This document shows positions 1 through 10,001 of a stretch of 64,000 nt of DNA, in pieces. The DNA lies in assembly GCF_009857835.1 (NCBI RefSeq), contig NZ_WWCL01000002.1, positions 434,001-498,000 of the forward strand, in the 5' to 3' direction. The stretch is from Duganella fentianensis (lineage in GTDB: Bacteria > Pseudomonadota > Gammaproteobacteria > Burkholderiales > Burkholderiaceae_D). The notes below the pieces were generated by a model. That model ran no database searches. It had not been told where the DNA came from and worked only from the letters and a program-made list of their open reading frames with translations. Both the position numbers and the translations under genes were made by a program. The first letter of the stretch is position 1; every line of letters begins with the position of its first letter.

Positions 1-2
1 CC

Positions 3-419
3 TTGCGGCACTTTCGCGGCGAATCGGCTTTCTATACATGGTTGTACCGCATAGGCATCAACACGGCGAAGAATTTTCTGGCTACCCAGGGCCGCCGTAC
101 CCCCACGTCTACCGAGATCGACGCGGAGCAGGCGGAAACCTTTGCCGAGAGCGAACATCTGCGTGATATGAATACACCGGAATCCATGTTGGCAAGCAAG
201 CAGATCGCCCAGACCGTGAATGCGGCCATGGATGCCTTGCCGCTGGATTTGCGCACGGCGATCGCCCTGCGCGAAATCGAAGGTCTGAGCTACGAAGAAA
301 TCTCCGCCATCATGGCCTGCCCGATAGGGACAGTGCGTAGCCGCATCTTCCGGGCACGCGAAGTGATCGCCGATAAACTGCGGCCCCTGCTCGATATGCC
401 GGTTGACAAGCGCTGGTAG
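3..419 (+). CDS. rpoE: RNA polymerase sigma factor RpoE (AlgU), 5'-truncated
   Basis: C-terminal part of an ECF sigma factor of the RpoE/AlgU group, which directs RNA polymerase to envelope-stress promoters. The gene enters from the left edge, so its true start is outside; the TTG at the first codon is not a real start. Visible are the end of region 2 (FRGESAFYTWLYRIGINTAKN, abbreviated) and a complete region 4 with the helix-turn-helix segment LSYEEISAIMACPIGTVRSR around residues 95-115, which reads the -35 element. The next genes are a RseA-like anti-sigma protein and a MucD/DegP protease, the standard sigma-E arrangement. Family assignment is secure from motif and context. Confidence 0.95.
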   Translation: MRHFRGESAFYTWLYRIGINTAKNFLATQGRRTPTSTEIDAEQAETFAESEHLRDMNTPESMLASKQIAQTVNAAMDALPLDLRTAIALREIEGLSYEEISAIMACPIGTVRSRIFRAREVIADKLRPLLDMPVDKRW

Positions 420-489
420 GGCAGCAATGATGGTGCTGTCGGGAAAGGCTTAAGGCGGGCTAGAGAGTTTTTACGGGGCGGAAGGCACG

Positions 490-777
490 ATGGATATTCA
501 ACGACGGATGCGCGAACATCTTTCCGCGCTGGCAGATGGCGAACTGGACGAGAGCGAGCGCGAGCTGGCTCTGGCCGCTCTGGCGACCGCCGAAGGGCAG
601 CAGCACTGGCGCGCCTATCATCTGGTGCGTGACACACTGCAGGCCGATGCGGCCGCAGCAGCATTGCCCAGCCCCGCCTTCCAGGCCCGGCTGGCGCAGC
701 GGCTGGCCGCCGAGCCGGCCCATGGCGCAGCGGGCACGCCTGATGCCGACACCCAGACTAGCACCATCTCGTCCTGA
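490..777 (+). CDS. rseA: RseA/MucA-type anti-sigma-E protein, short form without membrane segment
   Basis: Small 95-residue protein whose N-terminus (RMREHLSALADGELDESE) matches the cytoplasmic sigma-binding domain of RseA/MucA anti-sigma factors. It lies 70 nt after rpoE and presumably holds sigma-E inactive. Classical RseA is about 180-220 residues with one transmembrane helix and a periplasmic tail. Here the protein ends after an Ala-rich stretch and a polar tail (DADTQTSTISS), and no hydrophobic segment is visible. No rseB/mucB gene follows; the next gene is mucD. The start is an ATG preceded by GGAAGG about 5 nt upstream. Identity as an anti-sigma factor is likely; how release is triggered without a membrane anchor is unknown. 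Confidence 0.82.
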   Translation: MDIQRRMREHLSALADGELDESERELALAALATAEGQQHWRAYHLVRDTLQADAAAAALPSPAFQARLAQRLAAEPAHGAAGTPDADTQTSTISS

Positions 778-913
778 GTGGCGCCACGCTCTGGCAGAAC
801 TGTGCCGGAGCACAGGTTTTCGCTTACCATAGGCGATCCTGCATGCAGAGACGGCAACACCGGCCTGCATCAGTGTGCTGCGTTCCGCAACCTGTTAGAG
901 ACCGATACCTTCC

Positions 914-2425
914 ATGAAAAAACAACTTTTTGTAGATCGTAAAATGCTGGGGGCGCTGGCTGTAGGCGCCTGTGTCTGGTTTTCTCCTGCCGTGCTAGGG
1001 CTGGCGCCTGTACAGGCCGCTGCCGCTGCCACCGGCGTGGTAGTGGGCTTGCCGAATTTCGCCGATCTGGTGGATCAGGTGGGGCCGGCCGTGGTGAATA
1101 TCCGTACTCTGGAGCGCCCCAAGAGTGGGCGCATGGGTGCCCAGGGCCAGATCGGCGAAGAAGAATTGCAGGAATTGCTGCGCCGCTATTTTGGCGGCGC
1201 GCTGCCCCTGCCCGGTGGCAAGGCCGTGCCGCGCGGACGCCGTCAGGCGCCGTCCGAAGAACCCGTGCCGCGCGGCGTGGGTTCCGGCTTCATCCTGTCG
1301 GCAGACGGCTATGTGATGACCAATGCCCACGTGATCGACGGCGCCGACGAAGTGCTGGTGACGCTGACGGACAAGCGTGAATTCAAGGCCAAGGTGCTGG
1401 GCGCCGACGCCAGTACCGATGTGGCCGTGCTGAAGATCGAAGGATCGGATCTGCCTTTCCTGGTGCTGGGCAGTTCCGAGAAAATCCGCGTCGGTGAATG
1501 GGTGATCGCCATCGGCTCGCCCTTCAATCTGGAAAATACCGTGACGGCGGGCATCATCTCGGCCAAGCAGCGCGATACGGGCGAATATCTGGCCCTGATC
1601 CAGAGCGATGTGGCCGTCAATCCCGGCAATTCGGGCGGGCCGCTGATCAATATGCGCGGCGAGGTGATAGGCATTAATTCGCAGATCGCTACCCTGTCGG
1701 GCGGCTATAGCGGAATTTCCTTCGCCATTCCTATCGATGAAGCGCTGCGTGTTTCCGAGCAGATCAAGAAGAGCGGCAAGGTCACGCGCGGACGCATGGG
1801 CGTCAAGATTGCGGAAGTGAGCAAGGACGTGGCTGAATCGCTGGGGCTGAAGTCGGCGCAGGGCGCGCTGGTGTCGCAGGTGGAGGCCGGCAGTCCGGCC
1901 GACAAGGCAGGCGTCAAGCCGGGCGACATCATCCTCAAATTTAACGGCACGCCGATAAACCGCTCGTCCGACCTGCCGCGTCTGGTGGGCAGCACGCCCC
2001 TTGATGCCAGACTGACGATTACGCTGTGGCGTCAGGGCAAGCAGCTGGAACTGCCTATCAGTGTGGCCGACCTCGATGGCGAGAAGCAGGCCAAGGCCGG
2101 CGCTGCCAAGGGCAAGGGCGAAGGCGCCGCTGCGGCGAAAACCGCGGCCGATGTGCTGGGCCTGCGCGTGAGCGATCTGACTGCCGAGCAGAAGAAAGTT
2201 CTGGGCGTGGGCGGTGGCGTGCTGGTGGACGCGGCAGAAGGTGTTGCCGACGAGGCCGGGCTGGAAGAGGGCGATGTGTTGTTGCAAGTGAATAACACGG
2301 AAATCCGCGATGCGCGCCAGTTCCATGCCGTCGTGGCCAAGCTCGATAGTAAAAAGTCGGTCGTGCTGCTGGTGCGGCGCGGCGAGCAGTCGCAATTCAT
2401 TTTCATCCGTCCCAGCGTCAAATAA
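914..2425 (+). CDS. mucD: Periplasmic serine protease/chaperone MucD (DegP/HtrA family)
   Basis: HtrA-family protease that degrades or refolds misfolded envelope proteins in the periplasm, part of the sigma-E response. The 503-residue protein starts with a signal peptide (KMLGALAVGACVWFSPAVLG, cleavage probably after VQA). A trypsin-like domain carries the triad His139 (TNAHVID), Asp169 (TDVAVLK) and Ser240 (GNSGGPL). Two PDZ domains follow, roughly residues 290-380 and 415-500, separated by an Ala/Lys/Gly-rich linker. Length and order are normal for DegP/MucD. It is the third gene after rpoE and rseA. The ribosome binding site is weak, so the start rests on the signal peptide. Confidence 0.95.
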   Translation: MKKQLFVDRKMLGALAVGACVWFSPAVLGLAPVQAAAAATGVVVGLPNFADLVDQVGPAVVNIRTLERPKSGRMGAQGQIGEEELQELLRRYFGGALPLPGGKAVPRGRRQAPSEEPVPRGVGSGFILSADGYVMTNAHVIDGADEVLVTLTDKREFKAKVLGADASTDVAVLKIEGSDLPFLVLGSSEKIRVGEWVIAIGSPFNLENTVTAGIISAKQRDTGEYLALIQSDVAVNPGNSGGPLINMRGEVIGINSQIATLSGGYSGISFAIPIDEALRVSEQIKKSGKVTRGRMGVKIAEVSKDVAESLGLKSAQGALVSQVEAGSPADKAGVKPGDIILKFNGTPINRSSDLPRLVGSTPLDARLTITLWRQGKQLELPISVADLDGEKQAKAGAAKGKGEGAAAAKTAADVLGLRVSDLTAEQKKVLGVGGGVLVDAAEGVADEAGLEEGDVLLQVNNTEIRDARQFHAVVAKLDSKKSVVLLVRRGEQSQFIFIRPSVK

Positions 2426-2475
2426 GGAGTCTGCAGGGTCTGCCGCCAGCGCTGGCGGCAGATCCTGTTCCAACC

Positions 2476-2718
2476 ATGCATTTCACTCTGTATTCCCGCA
2501 GTTATTGCCATTTATGTCAGGACATGCTCGATGCCCTGATGCGTATGCAAACCCCGCAACAGCCGATTACGGTCGATGTCATCGATGTCGATGACGATCC
2601 GGCACTGGTGGCCCGTTTCGACGAGCTGGTGCCCGTGCTGTTTGCCGATCTGGACCAGCCCGAGCTTTGCCACTATTTCCTGGATGAAGCAAAAGTCCGG
2701 GAATTGCTGGCGCGCTGA
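2476..2718 (+). CDS. Glutaredoxin-like family protein (DUF836)
   Basis: An 80-residue thioredoxin-fold protein of the glutaredoxin-like DUF836 group. Near the N-terminus it reads TLYSRSYCHLCQDMLDAL, with a CHLC redox pair at residues 8-11. A conserved VDVIDVDDDPAL segment and the cis-Pro stretch VPVLFADL follow, as in family members. It probably acts as a cytoplasmic thiol-disulfide protein; its partner is not known. It sits between mucD and lepA, a position often seen for this family in Burkholderiales. The ATG is the only reasonable start. A terminator hairpin follows before lepA. Confidence 0.85.
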   Translation: MHFTLYSRSYCHLCQDMLDALMRMQTPQQPITVDVIDVDDDPALVARFDELVPVLFADLDQPELCHYFLDEAKVRELLAR

Positions 2719-2832
2719 TGAAAATTTGTGCAAGCCTTGGGGTTTTTGTGCATACGGAGAAGCGCAGTGCAGCATTTAGCCGCGCAAAGTAGGGCTTTCC
2801 ACTCTGAAATCCGGTAAAATGCACGGGGTAAG

Positions 2833-2849
2833 ACGTCCTGTCAGGACGT
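2833..2849. repeat. Perfect 8+8 palindrome upstream of lepA
   Basis: ACGTCCTG-T-CAGGACGT, two perfect 8-base arms around one base. It lies between a possible -10 element (TAAAAT at 2815-2820) and the terminator hairpin at 2874-2918. It could be a DNA operator or, if transcribed, a first stem in a short RNA. Only the symmetry is certain. Confidence 0.6.
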
Positions 2850-2873
2850 TAAGTGTTGAGTCTAGCTGTGATC

Positions 2874-2918
2874 AAGGCGCTCGCCAGGGCAAACAGCCCC
2901 GCTCGGAGCGCTTTTTTT
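2874..2918 (+). terminator. Rho-independent terminator upstream of lepA
   Basis: Outer stem GCGCTC (2877-2882) pairs with GAGCGC (2906-2911), extended by flanking A-T pairs. An inner stem GGGC/GCCC closes an AAACA loop. Seven T residues follow at 2912-2918. It can end transcripts from the glutaredoxin-like gene or a short leader starting near 2825. It is only about 84 nt before the lepA start, so lepA needs either read-through or a promoter after it. Confidence 0.8.
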
Positions 2919-3001
2919 GTATGGCGCGCCGGCTTTATGCCTGCGCCCGCTGTTTTGTACCCGTTTTGACTCGTTTTTGACTTGTTTTTGGCCATTTGTT
3001 A

Positions 3002-4795
3002 ATGAATAACATACGCAATTTCTCCATCATCGCCCACATCGACCACGGTAAATCGACCCTGGCCGACCGCATCATCCAACTGTGCGGCGGTCTGTCCGAG
3101 CGCGAGATGGAGGCGCAGGTGCTCGATTCTATGGATCTGGAGCGCGAGCGCGGCATTACCATCAAGGCGCAGACAGCTGCCCTGCAGTACAAGGCGCGCG
3201 ATGGCAAGGTGTACAACCTGAACCTGATCGATACCCCAGGCCACGTCGACTTCTCCTACGAAGTCTCGCGCTCGCTGTCGGCCTGCGAAGGCGCGCTGCT
3301 GGTGGTGGATGCCTCGCAGGGCGTGGAAGCGCAGACCGTGGCCAACTGCTACACGGCGCTCGATCTGGGCGTGGAAGTGGTGCCTGTGCTGAACAAGATC
3401 GACCTGCCGAATGCCGACCCGCCGAGCGCGATTGCGGAAATCGAAGACGTGATCGGGATCGAAGCCGGTGACGCCGTGCACTGCTCGGCCAAAACGGGTC
3501 TGGGCGTGGATGATGTGCTGGAATCCATCATCGCCAAAGTACCGCCACCGAAAGGCGATCCCGATGCGCCGCTGCAGGCCCTGATCGTCGACTCGTGGTA
3601 TGACGCCTACGTGGGCGTGGTGATGCTGGTGCGTGTGGTCAACGGTACTCTGCGTCCGAAAGACAAGATCAAGCTGATGGCCACCGACTCGGTGCAGCTG
3701 GTGGAAGACATCGGCGTGTTCGCGCCCCGTTCCGTCTCGCTGCCGCAGCTGTCGGCCGGTCAGGTGGGCTTCATCATCGCCGGTATCAAGGAACTGAAGG
3801 CCGCCAAAGTGGGCGATACCGTCACGCTGGCCAGCCGTCCGGCACCGGAACCGCTACCCGGCTTCAAGGAAGTGCAGCCGCAGGTGTTTGCCGGTCTGTT
3901 CCCGGTCGAAGCCAACCAGTACGACGCGCTGCGCGACTCGCTGGAAAAGCTGAAACTCAATGACGCGGCCCTGATGTACGAGCCGGAAGTATCGCAGGCG
4001 CTGGGCTTCGGCTTCCGTTGCGGCTTCCTCGGTCTGCTGCACATGGAAATCGTGCAGGAACGTCTGGAACGCGAATTCGATATGGACCTGATCACCACGG
4101 CGCCGACCGTGGTGTACGAAGTGGAAATGCGTGACGGCAGCATCCTGAAGGTGGATAACCCTTCGCGCATGCCGGAACCATCGAAGATCGCCGATATCCG
4201 CGAACCTATCGTCACCGTCAATCTGTACATGCCGCAGGAATACGTCGGCTCGGTGATCACCCTGTGTATCGGCAAGCGCGGTGTGCAGATGGACATGAGC
4301 TACCACGGCCGTCAGGTCAAGCTGGTGTATGAAATGCCTATGGGCGAGATCGTGCTGGACTTCTTCGACAAGCTCAAATCGACTTCGCGCGGTTACGCTT
4401 CGATGGATTACGAGTTCAAGGAATACCGTTCTTCGGACGTGGTCAAGGTCGACATGCTGATCAACAGCGAAAAAGTCGATGCGCTGGCCATCATCGTGCA
4501 CCGTTCCAACAGTGCCTACCGCGGCCGTCAGGTGGCGGCCAAGATGCGCGAACTGATTCCGCGCCAGATGTTCGACGTAGCGATTCAGGCGGCCATCGGC
4601 GCCACCGTGATTTCGCGTGAAAACGTCAAGGCGCTGCGCAAGAACGTGCTGGCCAAGTGCTACGGTGGTGACGTGAGCCGTAAGAAAAAACTGCTGGAGA
4701 AGCAGAAGGCCGGTAAGAAACGTATGAAGCAAGTGGGCTCGGTGGAAATTCCACAAGAAGCCTTCCTGGCAATTTTACAAGTGGAAGAGAAATGA
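3002..4795 (+). CDS. lepA: Elongation factor 4 (LepA), back-translocating GTPase
   Basis: Ribosome-associated translational GTPase, 597 residues from the ATG at 3002 ([19 protein letters not shown]). That start matches the family; an in-frame TTG two codons earlier is less likely. G1 is [10 protein letters not shown]3 is DTPGH and G4 is NKIDLP. Elongation-factor domains II, III and V follow, then the LepA-specific C-terminal domain ending in the [16 protein letters not shown] region. LepA helps ribosomes under ionic or temperature stress and in 30S biogenesis. Its stop overlaps the lepB start by 4 nt (ATGA), so the two are translationally coupled, as in many proteobacteria. Confidence 0.98.
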   Translation: MNNIRNFSIIAHIDHGKSTLADRIIQLCGGLSEREMEAQVLDSMDLERERGITIKAQTAALQYKARDGKVYNLNLIDTPGHVDFSYEVSRSLSACEGALLVVDASQGVEAQTVANCYTALDLGVEVVPVLNKIDLPNADPPSAIAEIEDVIGIEAGDAVHCSAKTGLGVDDVLESIIAKVPPPKGDPDAPLQALIVDSWYDAYVGVVMLVRVVNGTLRPKDKIKLMATDSVQLVEDIGVFAPRSVSLPQLSAGQVGFIIAGIKELKAAKVGDTVTLASRPAPEPLPGFKEVQPQVFAGLFPVEANQYDALRDSLEKLKLNDAALMYEPEVSQALGFGFRCGFLGLLHMEIVQERLEREFDMDLITTAPTVVYEVEMRDGSILKVDNPSRMPEPSKIADIREPIVTVNLYMPQEYVGSVITLCIGKRGVQMDMSYHGRQVKLVYEMPMGEIVLDFFDKLKSTSRGYASMDYEFKEYRSSDVVKVDMLINSEKVDALAIIVHRSNSAYRGRQVAAKMRELIPRQMFDVAIQAAIGATVISRENVKALRKNVLAKCYGGDVSRKKKLLEKQKAGKKRMKQVGSVEIPQEAFLAILQVEEK

Positions 4796-5709
4796 ACCTG
4801 CAAGTGATTCTGGGCAATTTCGCTTTAATCCTGTTCATCCTGATGGTGGTGACGGGCGTGATCTGGTTCCTCGATGTGTTCTATCTGGCCAAGCAGCGCC
4901 GCGCTGCGGCCGACCGCGCGCTGGCCGATTACGACGCCCGCAACGCCAAGCTGACGGCCGACGGCATCAAGGTGGACAATCAGGGCAACCGCGCCGCCAT
5001 CGAAGCAGGCCTGCTGCGCCAGCCCACGTGGATCGAGTACTCGGGCAGCTTCTTCCCCGTGATCGCACTGGTGTTCTTCCTGCGCTCCTTCCTGTATGAG
5101 CCGTTCAAGATTCCATCCTCGTCGATGGTGCCGACCCTGCTGGTAGGCGATCTGATACTGGTCAATAAGTTCACTTACGGCATACGTCTGCCCGTGATCA
5201 ACCAGAAAATCATCCAGATCAACGATCCCCAGCGCGGCGATGTAATGGTGTTCAAATATCCACAGGATATGAGCCAGGATTACATCAAACGTGTGATCGG
5301 CGTGCCCGGTGATAAAATTACCTATGAAAACAAGCGCTTAACCGTGAACGGTGTGGAAGTGAAGTACACTGCGCTGGACGATTATCTGGACGACGAACAT
5401 CTGGTGTACAACAAGCAGTACACGGAGAATCTGACGGGCGTGAGCCACCGCATCCTGAATAACGAAGCGGCTCCGACGCTGAATCTGGAAGGCGTGAAAC
5501 AGTTCCCGTACAGCGAGAATTGCACCTACCGTTATGAAGGCTTTACTTGCGTTGTGCCAGCCGGTAATTACTTCATGATGGGCGATAACCGCGACAATAG
5601 TGCGGACAGCCGCTACTGGGGCTTTGTGCCGGACAAGAACATCGTCGGCAAGGCATTCTTCGTCTGGCTCAATCTCGGTAACTGGCGCCGTATCGGCACC
5701 ATCCACTAA
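4792..5709 (+). CDS. lepB: Signal peptidase I (LepB)
   Basis: Inner-membrane serine protease that removes signal peptides from exported proteins. It has 305 residues with two N-terminal membrane segments (about 8-32 and 84-101) and a periplasmic catalytic domain. The Ser-Lys dyad is visible: Ser111 in [13 protein letters not shown] and Lys166 in [12 protein letters not shown]. The later boxes [14 protein letters not shown] and FFVWL near the C-terminus are also present. The start codon overlaps the lepA stop (ATGA). The sequence is complete and typical. Confidence 0.98.
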   Translation: MNLQVILGNFALILFILMVVTGVIWFLDVFYLAKQRRAAADRALADYDARNAKLTADGIKVDNQGNRAAIEAGLLRQPTWIEYSGSFFPVIALVFFLRSFLYEPFKIPSSSMVPTLLVGDLILVNKFTYGIRLPVINQKIIQINDPQRGDVMVFKYPQDMSQDYIKRVIGVPGDKITYENKRLTVNGVEVKYTALDDYLDDEHLVYNKQYTENLTGVSHRILNNEAAPTLNLEGVKQFPYSENCTYRYEGFTCVVPAGNYFMMGDNRDNSADSRYWGFVPDKNIVGKAFFVWLNLGNWRRIGTIH

Positions 5710-5730
5710 GCTGTGGTGAAAGGAACGGTC

Positions 5731-6114
5731 ATGCACACAGGGAAGCAGCGGCAGCAGGGTATCTCACTGGTCGGGCTCATCGTGTTGCTGGCCGTGGGCG
5801 GCTTTGTCGCCGTGCTGGCACTGAAAATCGTGCCCACCTACACTGAATATCGCGCCATCCAGAATGCCATCGTCAGCGCCAAGGCGGGCGGTGGCACGGT
5901 GCTGCAGATGCAGAAAGCCTTCGATGCCAGCGCCACCGTGGGCTACATCAGCGCCATCAACGGCAAGGATCTGATCATCAGCCGCGGCGAAAACGGCGAG
6001 ACGGAAATCAGCTTCGCCTACGAGAAGAAAATTCCCCTGATCGGACCGGCCAGCCTGCTGCTCGAATACGAGGGCAGTACTGCCAAGAATGGCATGCCCA
6101 AAGCCGACCAATAA
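5731..6114 (+). CDS. DUF4845 membrane protein
   Basis: A 127-residue protein with one N-terminal hydrophobic segment ([20 protein letters not shown]) resembling a pseudopilin-like anchor, followed by a soluble domain. It matches the DUF4845 proteins that sit between lepB and rnc in beta- and gammaproteobacteria. The function is not established. I chose the ATG at 5731 because AAGGA lies 7 nt upstream; the earlier in-frame GTG codons at 5713 and 5716 lack such a site. It is almost certainly co-transcribed with lepB and rnc. Confidence 0.85.
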   Translation: MHTGKQRQQGISLVGLIVLLAVGGFVAVLALKIVPTYTEYRAIQNAIVSAKAGGGTVLQMQKAFDASATVGYISAINGKDLIISRGENGETEISFAYEKKIPLIGPASLLLEYEGSTAKNGMPKADQ

Positions 6115-6143
6115 ACCGTATTAGAAAACCGACCAATCACATA

Positions 6144-6962
6144 ATGAATCTCCAGTTACTGCAAACCCGTCTAGGCTACACGTTCCAGGATGCTGGGCTG
6201 TTACAGCAAGCCTTGACGCACCGTAGCCATAGCAGTTTGCACAACGAGCGGCTGGAGTTTCTGGGCGACTCGGTGCTGAACTGCGTGGTGGCGTCCATCC
6301 TGTATGAACGCTATGTGCAGATCGACGAGGGCGATCTGTCGCGCCTGCGCGCCAACCTCGTCAAGCAGCAATCACTGTTCGAAATCGCCCAGAAGCTGGA
6401 ACTGTCGCAGTTCCTGCGCCTCGGTGAAGGCGAACTCAAATCGGGCGGCTTCCGCCGTCCGTCGATACTGGCCGATACGCTGGAAGCGCTGCTGGGCGCC
6501 ATCTTCCTCGATGGCGGCTTCAACCCGGCACGCGATGTGATCCGCGCGTTCTACATCCCCATCCTCGATACGGTGGACCCGCAGACGCTGGGCAAGGATG
6601 CCAAGACGCTGCTGCAGGAATTCCTGCAAAGTAAAAAAATCTCCCTGCCGCTGTACAACGTGGTGGCCACCCATGGCGCCGCGCACAGCCAGGAATTCGA
6701 AATCGAATGTCTGGTGCCCAAGCTGGGCATACAGGTATTTGGCCGCGGCGGTAGCCGTCGTGCCGGTGAACAGGCTGCGGCCAAGCTGGCGCTGGAAGTG
6801 GCCGAACAGGCACTGGTGAAAACCCCGGGCGCTGCGCGCAAGGCCAAGCCCCGCGCTGCCCAGCTCAAGCTGGCCGGTATTGCCACCGTGCAGTCGAGCG
6901 AACCGAGCTCGCCCGCGTCTGGCCCAGCACCGGCAGGCACCACCAAAGCGGCCAACAAGTAA
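6144..6962 (+). CDS. rnc: Ribonuclease III
   Basis: Double-strand-specific endoribonuclease for rRNA and mRNA processing. The catalytic domain has the signature [12 protein letters not shown] near residues 34-45 and the second acidic box [14 protein letters not shown] near residues 112-126. A dsRNA-binding domain covers roughly 155-225 ([11 protein letters not shown] ... [16 protein letters not shown]). After that comes a tail of about 45 residues rich in Ala, Pro and Ser, longer than in E. coli Rnc (226 residues) and common in Burkholderiales. The next gene, era, begins 9 nt after the stop, the conserved rnc-era pairing. Confidence 0.97.
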   Translation: MNLQLLQTRLGYTFQDAGLLQQALTHRSHSSLHNERLEFLGDSVLNCVVASILYERYVQIDEGDLSRLRANLVKQQSLFEIAQKLELSQFLRLGEGELKSGGFRRPSILADTLEALLGAIFLDGGFNPARDVIRAFYIPILDTVDPQTLGKDAKTLLQEFLQSKKISLPLYNVVATHGAAHSQEFEIECLVPKLGIQVFGRGGSRRAGEQAAAKLALEVAEQALVKTPGAARKAKPRAAQLKLAGIATVQSSEPSSPASGPAPAGTTKAANK

Positions 6963-6971
6963 AGAGGCATT

Positions 6972-7871
6972 ATGACTACCGACACCAACGCTCCGTTCCG
7001 CTGCGGCTATATCGCCATCGTGGGCCGCCCCAATGTGGGCAAATCGACCCTGATGAACACCCTGATCGGCGCCAAGGTCAGCATCACTTCGCGCAAGGCG
7101 CAGACCACGCGTCACCGCATTACCGGCATCCAGACCTATGACGATGCCCAGCTGATCTACGTCGATACGCCGGGCTTCCAGACCCGTCACGCCAATGCGC
7201 TGAACAAGACGCTCAACAAGACCGTCACCAATACCCTGATCTCGTCGGACCTAATTCTGTTCGTGATCGAAGCCGGCACCTTCGGCCCGGCCGACCAGCA
7301 GGTGCTCGATCTGCTGCCGACCGAAGTGCCGGTGCTGCTGGTGATTAACAAGGCCGACCGCGTGAAAGACAAGGCCGTGCTGCTGCCGTTCGCCCAGCAG
7401 GTGGCGGCCAAGTTCAACTTCGCCGCCATCGTGCCGGTGTCGGCCAAGCTGCGCTTCCAGCTCGATGGGCTGGAAAAGGAAATCAAGCGCTTCCTGCCTG
7501 AGAACGAGCCTATCTTCGGACCGGACGATATCACTGACCGCAGCGAGAAATTCCTCGCTTCGGAAATCGTGCGCGAGAAGCTGTTCCGCTTCGTCGGCGA
7601 CGAGCTGCCTTACACCAGCACGGTGATGATCGAAAAATTCGAGCAGGAGGGTGATCTGCGCCGCGTGTTCGCCGCGATTCTGGTCGAGCGCGATACCCAC
7701 AAGTCCATGATCATCGGTAACAAGGGCGCCCGTCTGAAAGAGGTTTCGACGCAAGCCCGTCTGGACATGGAAAAGCTGTTTGGCGGCCCCGTGTATCTGG
7801 AAATCTGGGTCAAGGTCAAATCCGGCTGGGCCGACAACGAAGCAGGGCTGCGCGCCTACGGCTACGAATAA
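6972..7871 (+). CDS. era: GTPase Era
   Basis: GTP-binding protein needed for 16S rRNA maturation and 30S assembly; 299 residues. G1 is [10 protein letters not shown]2 lies around TTRHRITG, G3 is DTPGF and G4 is NKADR. The C-terminal KH domain contains [13 protein letters not shown], which binds the 3' end of 16S rRNA. The start ATG has AGAGG 6 nt upstream. It lies between rnc and recO, the order found across proteobacteria. Confidence 0.98.
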   Translation: MTTDTNAPFRCGYIAIVGRPNVGKSTLMNTLIGAKVSITSRKAQTTRHRITGIQTYDDAQLIYVDTPGFQTRHANALNKTLNKTVTNTLISSDLILFVIEAGTFGPADQQVLDLLPTEVPVLLVINKADRVKDKAVLLPFAQQVAAKFNFAAIVPVSAKLRFQLDGLEKEIKRFLPENEPIFGPDDITDRSEKFLASEIVREKLFRFVGDELPYTSTVMIEKFEQEGDLRRVFAAILVERDTHKSMIIGNKGARLKEVSTQARLDMEKLFGGPVYLEIWVKVKSGWADNEAGLRAYGYE

Positions 7872-7881
7872 CAGAGGGACG

Positions 7882-8787
7882 ATGTCCAACATCACGCTCG
7901 AGGCCGACGATACAGCGGCTGGCGCCAGCGCGGCGCCGGCAGTGGCACAGCGTGAGCAGGTGGCCGAGAGCGCTGCGGCTTATGCCGCCCATGCTGCCGC
8001 TGCAGCAGTTCCGGCCGCCGCCGCAGTTCCTGCAGCCAGAAAGCCGGCCCGCGCGCCCGCGCGCGAGCGTACGGTCGGCACCAAGGTGGCCGGCCAGCCA
8101 GCCTTTGTGCTGCATAGCTATCCCTACAAAGAAACCAGCCTGATCATCGATCTGTTCACGCGCGATTATGGCCGCGTGGCGCTGATCGCCAAGGGCGCCA
8201 AACGGCCCCATTCCCAGCTGCGCGGCGTGCTGCAGACCTTCCAGCCGCTGTCCTCCAGCTGGGTAGGTAAATCGGAACTACGCACGCTGACCGATGCCGA
8301 GTGGGTAGGCGGCATGCTGCCGCTGGAAAAGACCGCGCTGCTGTGCGGCTTCTATCTGAACGAACTGCTGGTCAAACTGCTGGCGCGCGATGATGCCCAT
8401 CCGGCCCTGTTCGACCATTACGTGGCTACCCTCAACCAGCTGGCGCATAATGAACCGCCCACCATCGTGCTGCGCAAATTCGAGCGCGCGCTATTGAAAG
8501 AGACGGGGGTGGCCGCAGATCTGACCCGTTGTACCGATACCCGCAGCACGGTGCAGGCCGAGGTGGTGTATGTGGTCGATCCCGAACGGGGCCCGCGGCC
8601 ACAGCGCGCCGCCGATATCTGGCCTGGCGTGGCGGGTAAGACCCTGCTCGACATGGAGCGTGAAGATTATCAGGACGGCGCCACGCAGTCCCAGAGCAAA
8701 CAGTTAATGCGGTTCCTGCTGGCCCACCATCTGGGCGGCGCACCGCTGAATACGCGGCAGATCCTGATCGACCTGCTGCAGTTATAA
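7882..8787 (+). CDS. recO: DNA repair protein RecO
   Basis: Recombination mediator that, with RecR, loads RecA on SSB-coated single strands. The start is the ATG at 7882 with GAGGG upstream; an open frame reaching back into era is not used. Residues 1 to about 70 are a low-complexity Ala/Pro-rich extension. The OB-fold then starts ([19 protein letters not shown]) with the conserved [12 protein letters not shown]. The all-helical C-terminal domain follows. The protein has 301 residues against about 240 in E. coli, the difference being the N-terminal extension. The zinc-binding cysteines of Gram-positive RecO are not evident. Confidence 0.93.
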   Translation: MSNITLEADDTAAGASAAPAVAQREQVAESAAAYAAHAAAAAVPAAAAVPAARKPARAPARERTVGTKVAGQPAFVLHSYPYKETSLIIDLFTRDYGRVALIAKGAKRPHSQLRGVLQTFQPLSSSWVGKSELRTLTDAEWVGGMLPLEKTALLCGFYLNELLVKLLARDDAHPALFDHYVATLNQLAHNEPPTIVLRKFERALLKETGVAADLTRCTDTRSTVQAEVVYVVDPERGPRPQRAADIWPGVAGKTLLDMEREDYQDGATQSQSKQLMRFLLAHHLGGAPLNTRQILIDLLQL

Positions 8788-8808
8788 ACCAGATAAACGG
8801 TATCCACC

Positions 8809-9570
8809 ATGAGCTTTCTGCAACCTGTAGGCACCATCATCGACCTCGGCGTGAACATCGACCACGTCGCCACGCTGCGCAATGCGCGCGGCACCAGCTA
8901 TCCCGATCCCATCCGCGCTGCGTTGCTGGCCGAGCAGGCCGGGGCTGACTGCATCACGCTGCACCTGCGCGAAGACCGCCGCCATATCAAGGATGCCGAC
9001 GTGATCGCGCTGGCGCCGCAACTGCTGACGCGCATGAATCTGGAAGCGGCCGTAACGCAGGAAATGATCGATTTCGCCTGCCGCATCAAGCCGGCCGATG
9101 TCTGTCTGGTGCCGGAAAAGCGCACCGAAGTCACCACCGAAGGCGGGCTTGATGTGGTGACCCATTACAAGGCGGTGGAAGCGGCCGTCAAGCAGCTGCA
9201 GGCCGAAGGCATACGCGTCAGCCTGTTCATCGATGCGGATGAAGCGCAGATGGATGCCACGGCCGCCATTGGCGCGCCCGTGATCGAACTGCACACAGGC
9301 CGCTATGCTGATACGGCAGGCGCCGAGCAGGCGGCGGAGCTGGAGCGCATCAAGCGCGGCGCGCTGTATGGCGTGGCCAAAGGCCTGAAAGTGAATGCCG
9401 GTCACGGTCTGCATTACACCAATGTGCAGGCGATAGCCGCCATCCCTGAAATCGCCGAGCTGAATATCGGCCATGCCATCGTCGGCCATGCCGTGTTTGT
9501 GGGCTGGGAAAACGCCGTGCGCGAAATGAAGGCCATCATGCTGGCCACCCGTCTGGGCACGCGCGCATGA
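8809..9570 (+). CDS. pdxJ: Pyridoxine 5'-phosphate synthase
   Basis: Condenses 1-deoxyxylulose 5-phosphate with aminoacetone 3-phosphate to form pyridoxine 5'-phosphate, the last step of DXP-dependent vitamin B6 synthesis. It is a TIM barrel of 253 residues. Visible signatures are [17 protein letters not shown] near the N-terminus, the catalytic stretch [29 protein letters not shown] in the middle, and [14 protein letters not shown] and [12 protein letters not shown] near the end. Its stop overlaps the acpS start by 4 nt, the usual pdxJ-acpS coupling. Confidence 0.98.
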   Translation: MSFLQPVGTIIDLGVNIDHVATLRNARGTSYPDPIRAALLAEQAGADCITLHLREDRRHIKDADVIALAPQLLTRMNLEAAVTQEMIDFACRIKPADVCLVPEKRTEVTTEGGLDVVTHYKAVEAAVKQLQAEGIRVSLFIDADEAQMDATAAIGAPVIELHTGRYADTAGAEQAAELERIKRGALYGVAKGLKVNAGHGLHYTNVQAIAAIPEIAELNIGHAIVGHAVFVGWENAVREMKAIMLATRLGTRA

Positions 9571-9962
9571 TTTACGGCATAGGCACCGATATCTGCAAGA
9601 TACCGCGCATAGAAGCGTCGCTGGCGCGCTATGGCGACCGCTTTGCACGCAAGATACTGGGGCCGCAGGAGATGGAAAAGTATCTGGCTCGTAAAGCCAG
9701 AAGCGCGTCACGCGGGGTGCGGTTTGTGGCTACCCGTTTCGCCGCCAAGGAAGCGTTTTCCAAGGCCATAGGGCTGGGCATGCGCATGCCGATGACGTGG
9801 ACGGCGGCACAGATGCTGAATGCTCCCAGCGGCAAGCCGGTGATCGTCTGTAGTGGCGCGCTGCAGGAATTCATGCAGCAGCATAGACTGTCGGCACAGG
9901 TGACGATCAGTGATGAAGAAGAGTATGCGGTGGCTTTTGTGATCGTCGAGCAGGCCGCATGA
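9567..9962 (+). CDS. acpS: Holo-[acyl-carrier-protein] synthase
   Basis: Transfers 4'-phosphopantetheine from CoA to apo-ACP, activating fatty acid synthesis. It has 131 residues. The family signature at the N-terminus is [15 protein letters not shown], with the Mg-binding Asp. The second motif is [17 protein letters not shown], with the WxxKEA-like glutamate. The ATGA overlap with pdxJ indicates coupling. The sequence is of normal length and complete. Confidence 0.97.
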   Translation: MIYGIGTDICKIPRIEASLARYGDRFARKILGPQEMEKYLARKARSASRGVRFVATRFAAKEAFSKAIGLGMRMPMTWTAAQMLNAPSGKPVIVCSGALQEFMQQHRLSAQVTISDEEEYAVAFVIVEQAA

Positions 9963-10001
9963 GCGGCGTGCGGTGGGTGGTTTGAGTGTGGTGAATTCTA
10001 G

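Noticed and set aside
995..2473. Long open frame antisense to mucD (492 codons), and similar ones antisense to uvrC, nosZ, the M1 peptidase and the phosphatase genes
   Set aside because: GC-rich genes give long open frames on the opposite strand. These translations are rich in His, Arg and Gln with no domain signature, while the sense strand carries clear catalytic motifs.
2996..3001. TTG start two codons before lepA ATG
   Set aside because: LepA homologues begin [17 protein letters not shown], matching the ATG at 3002.
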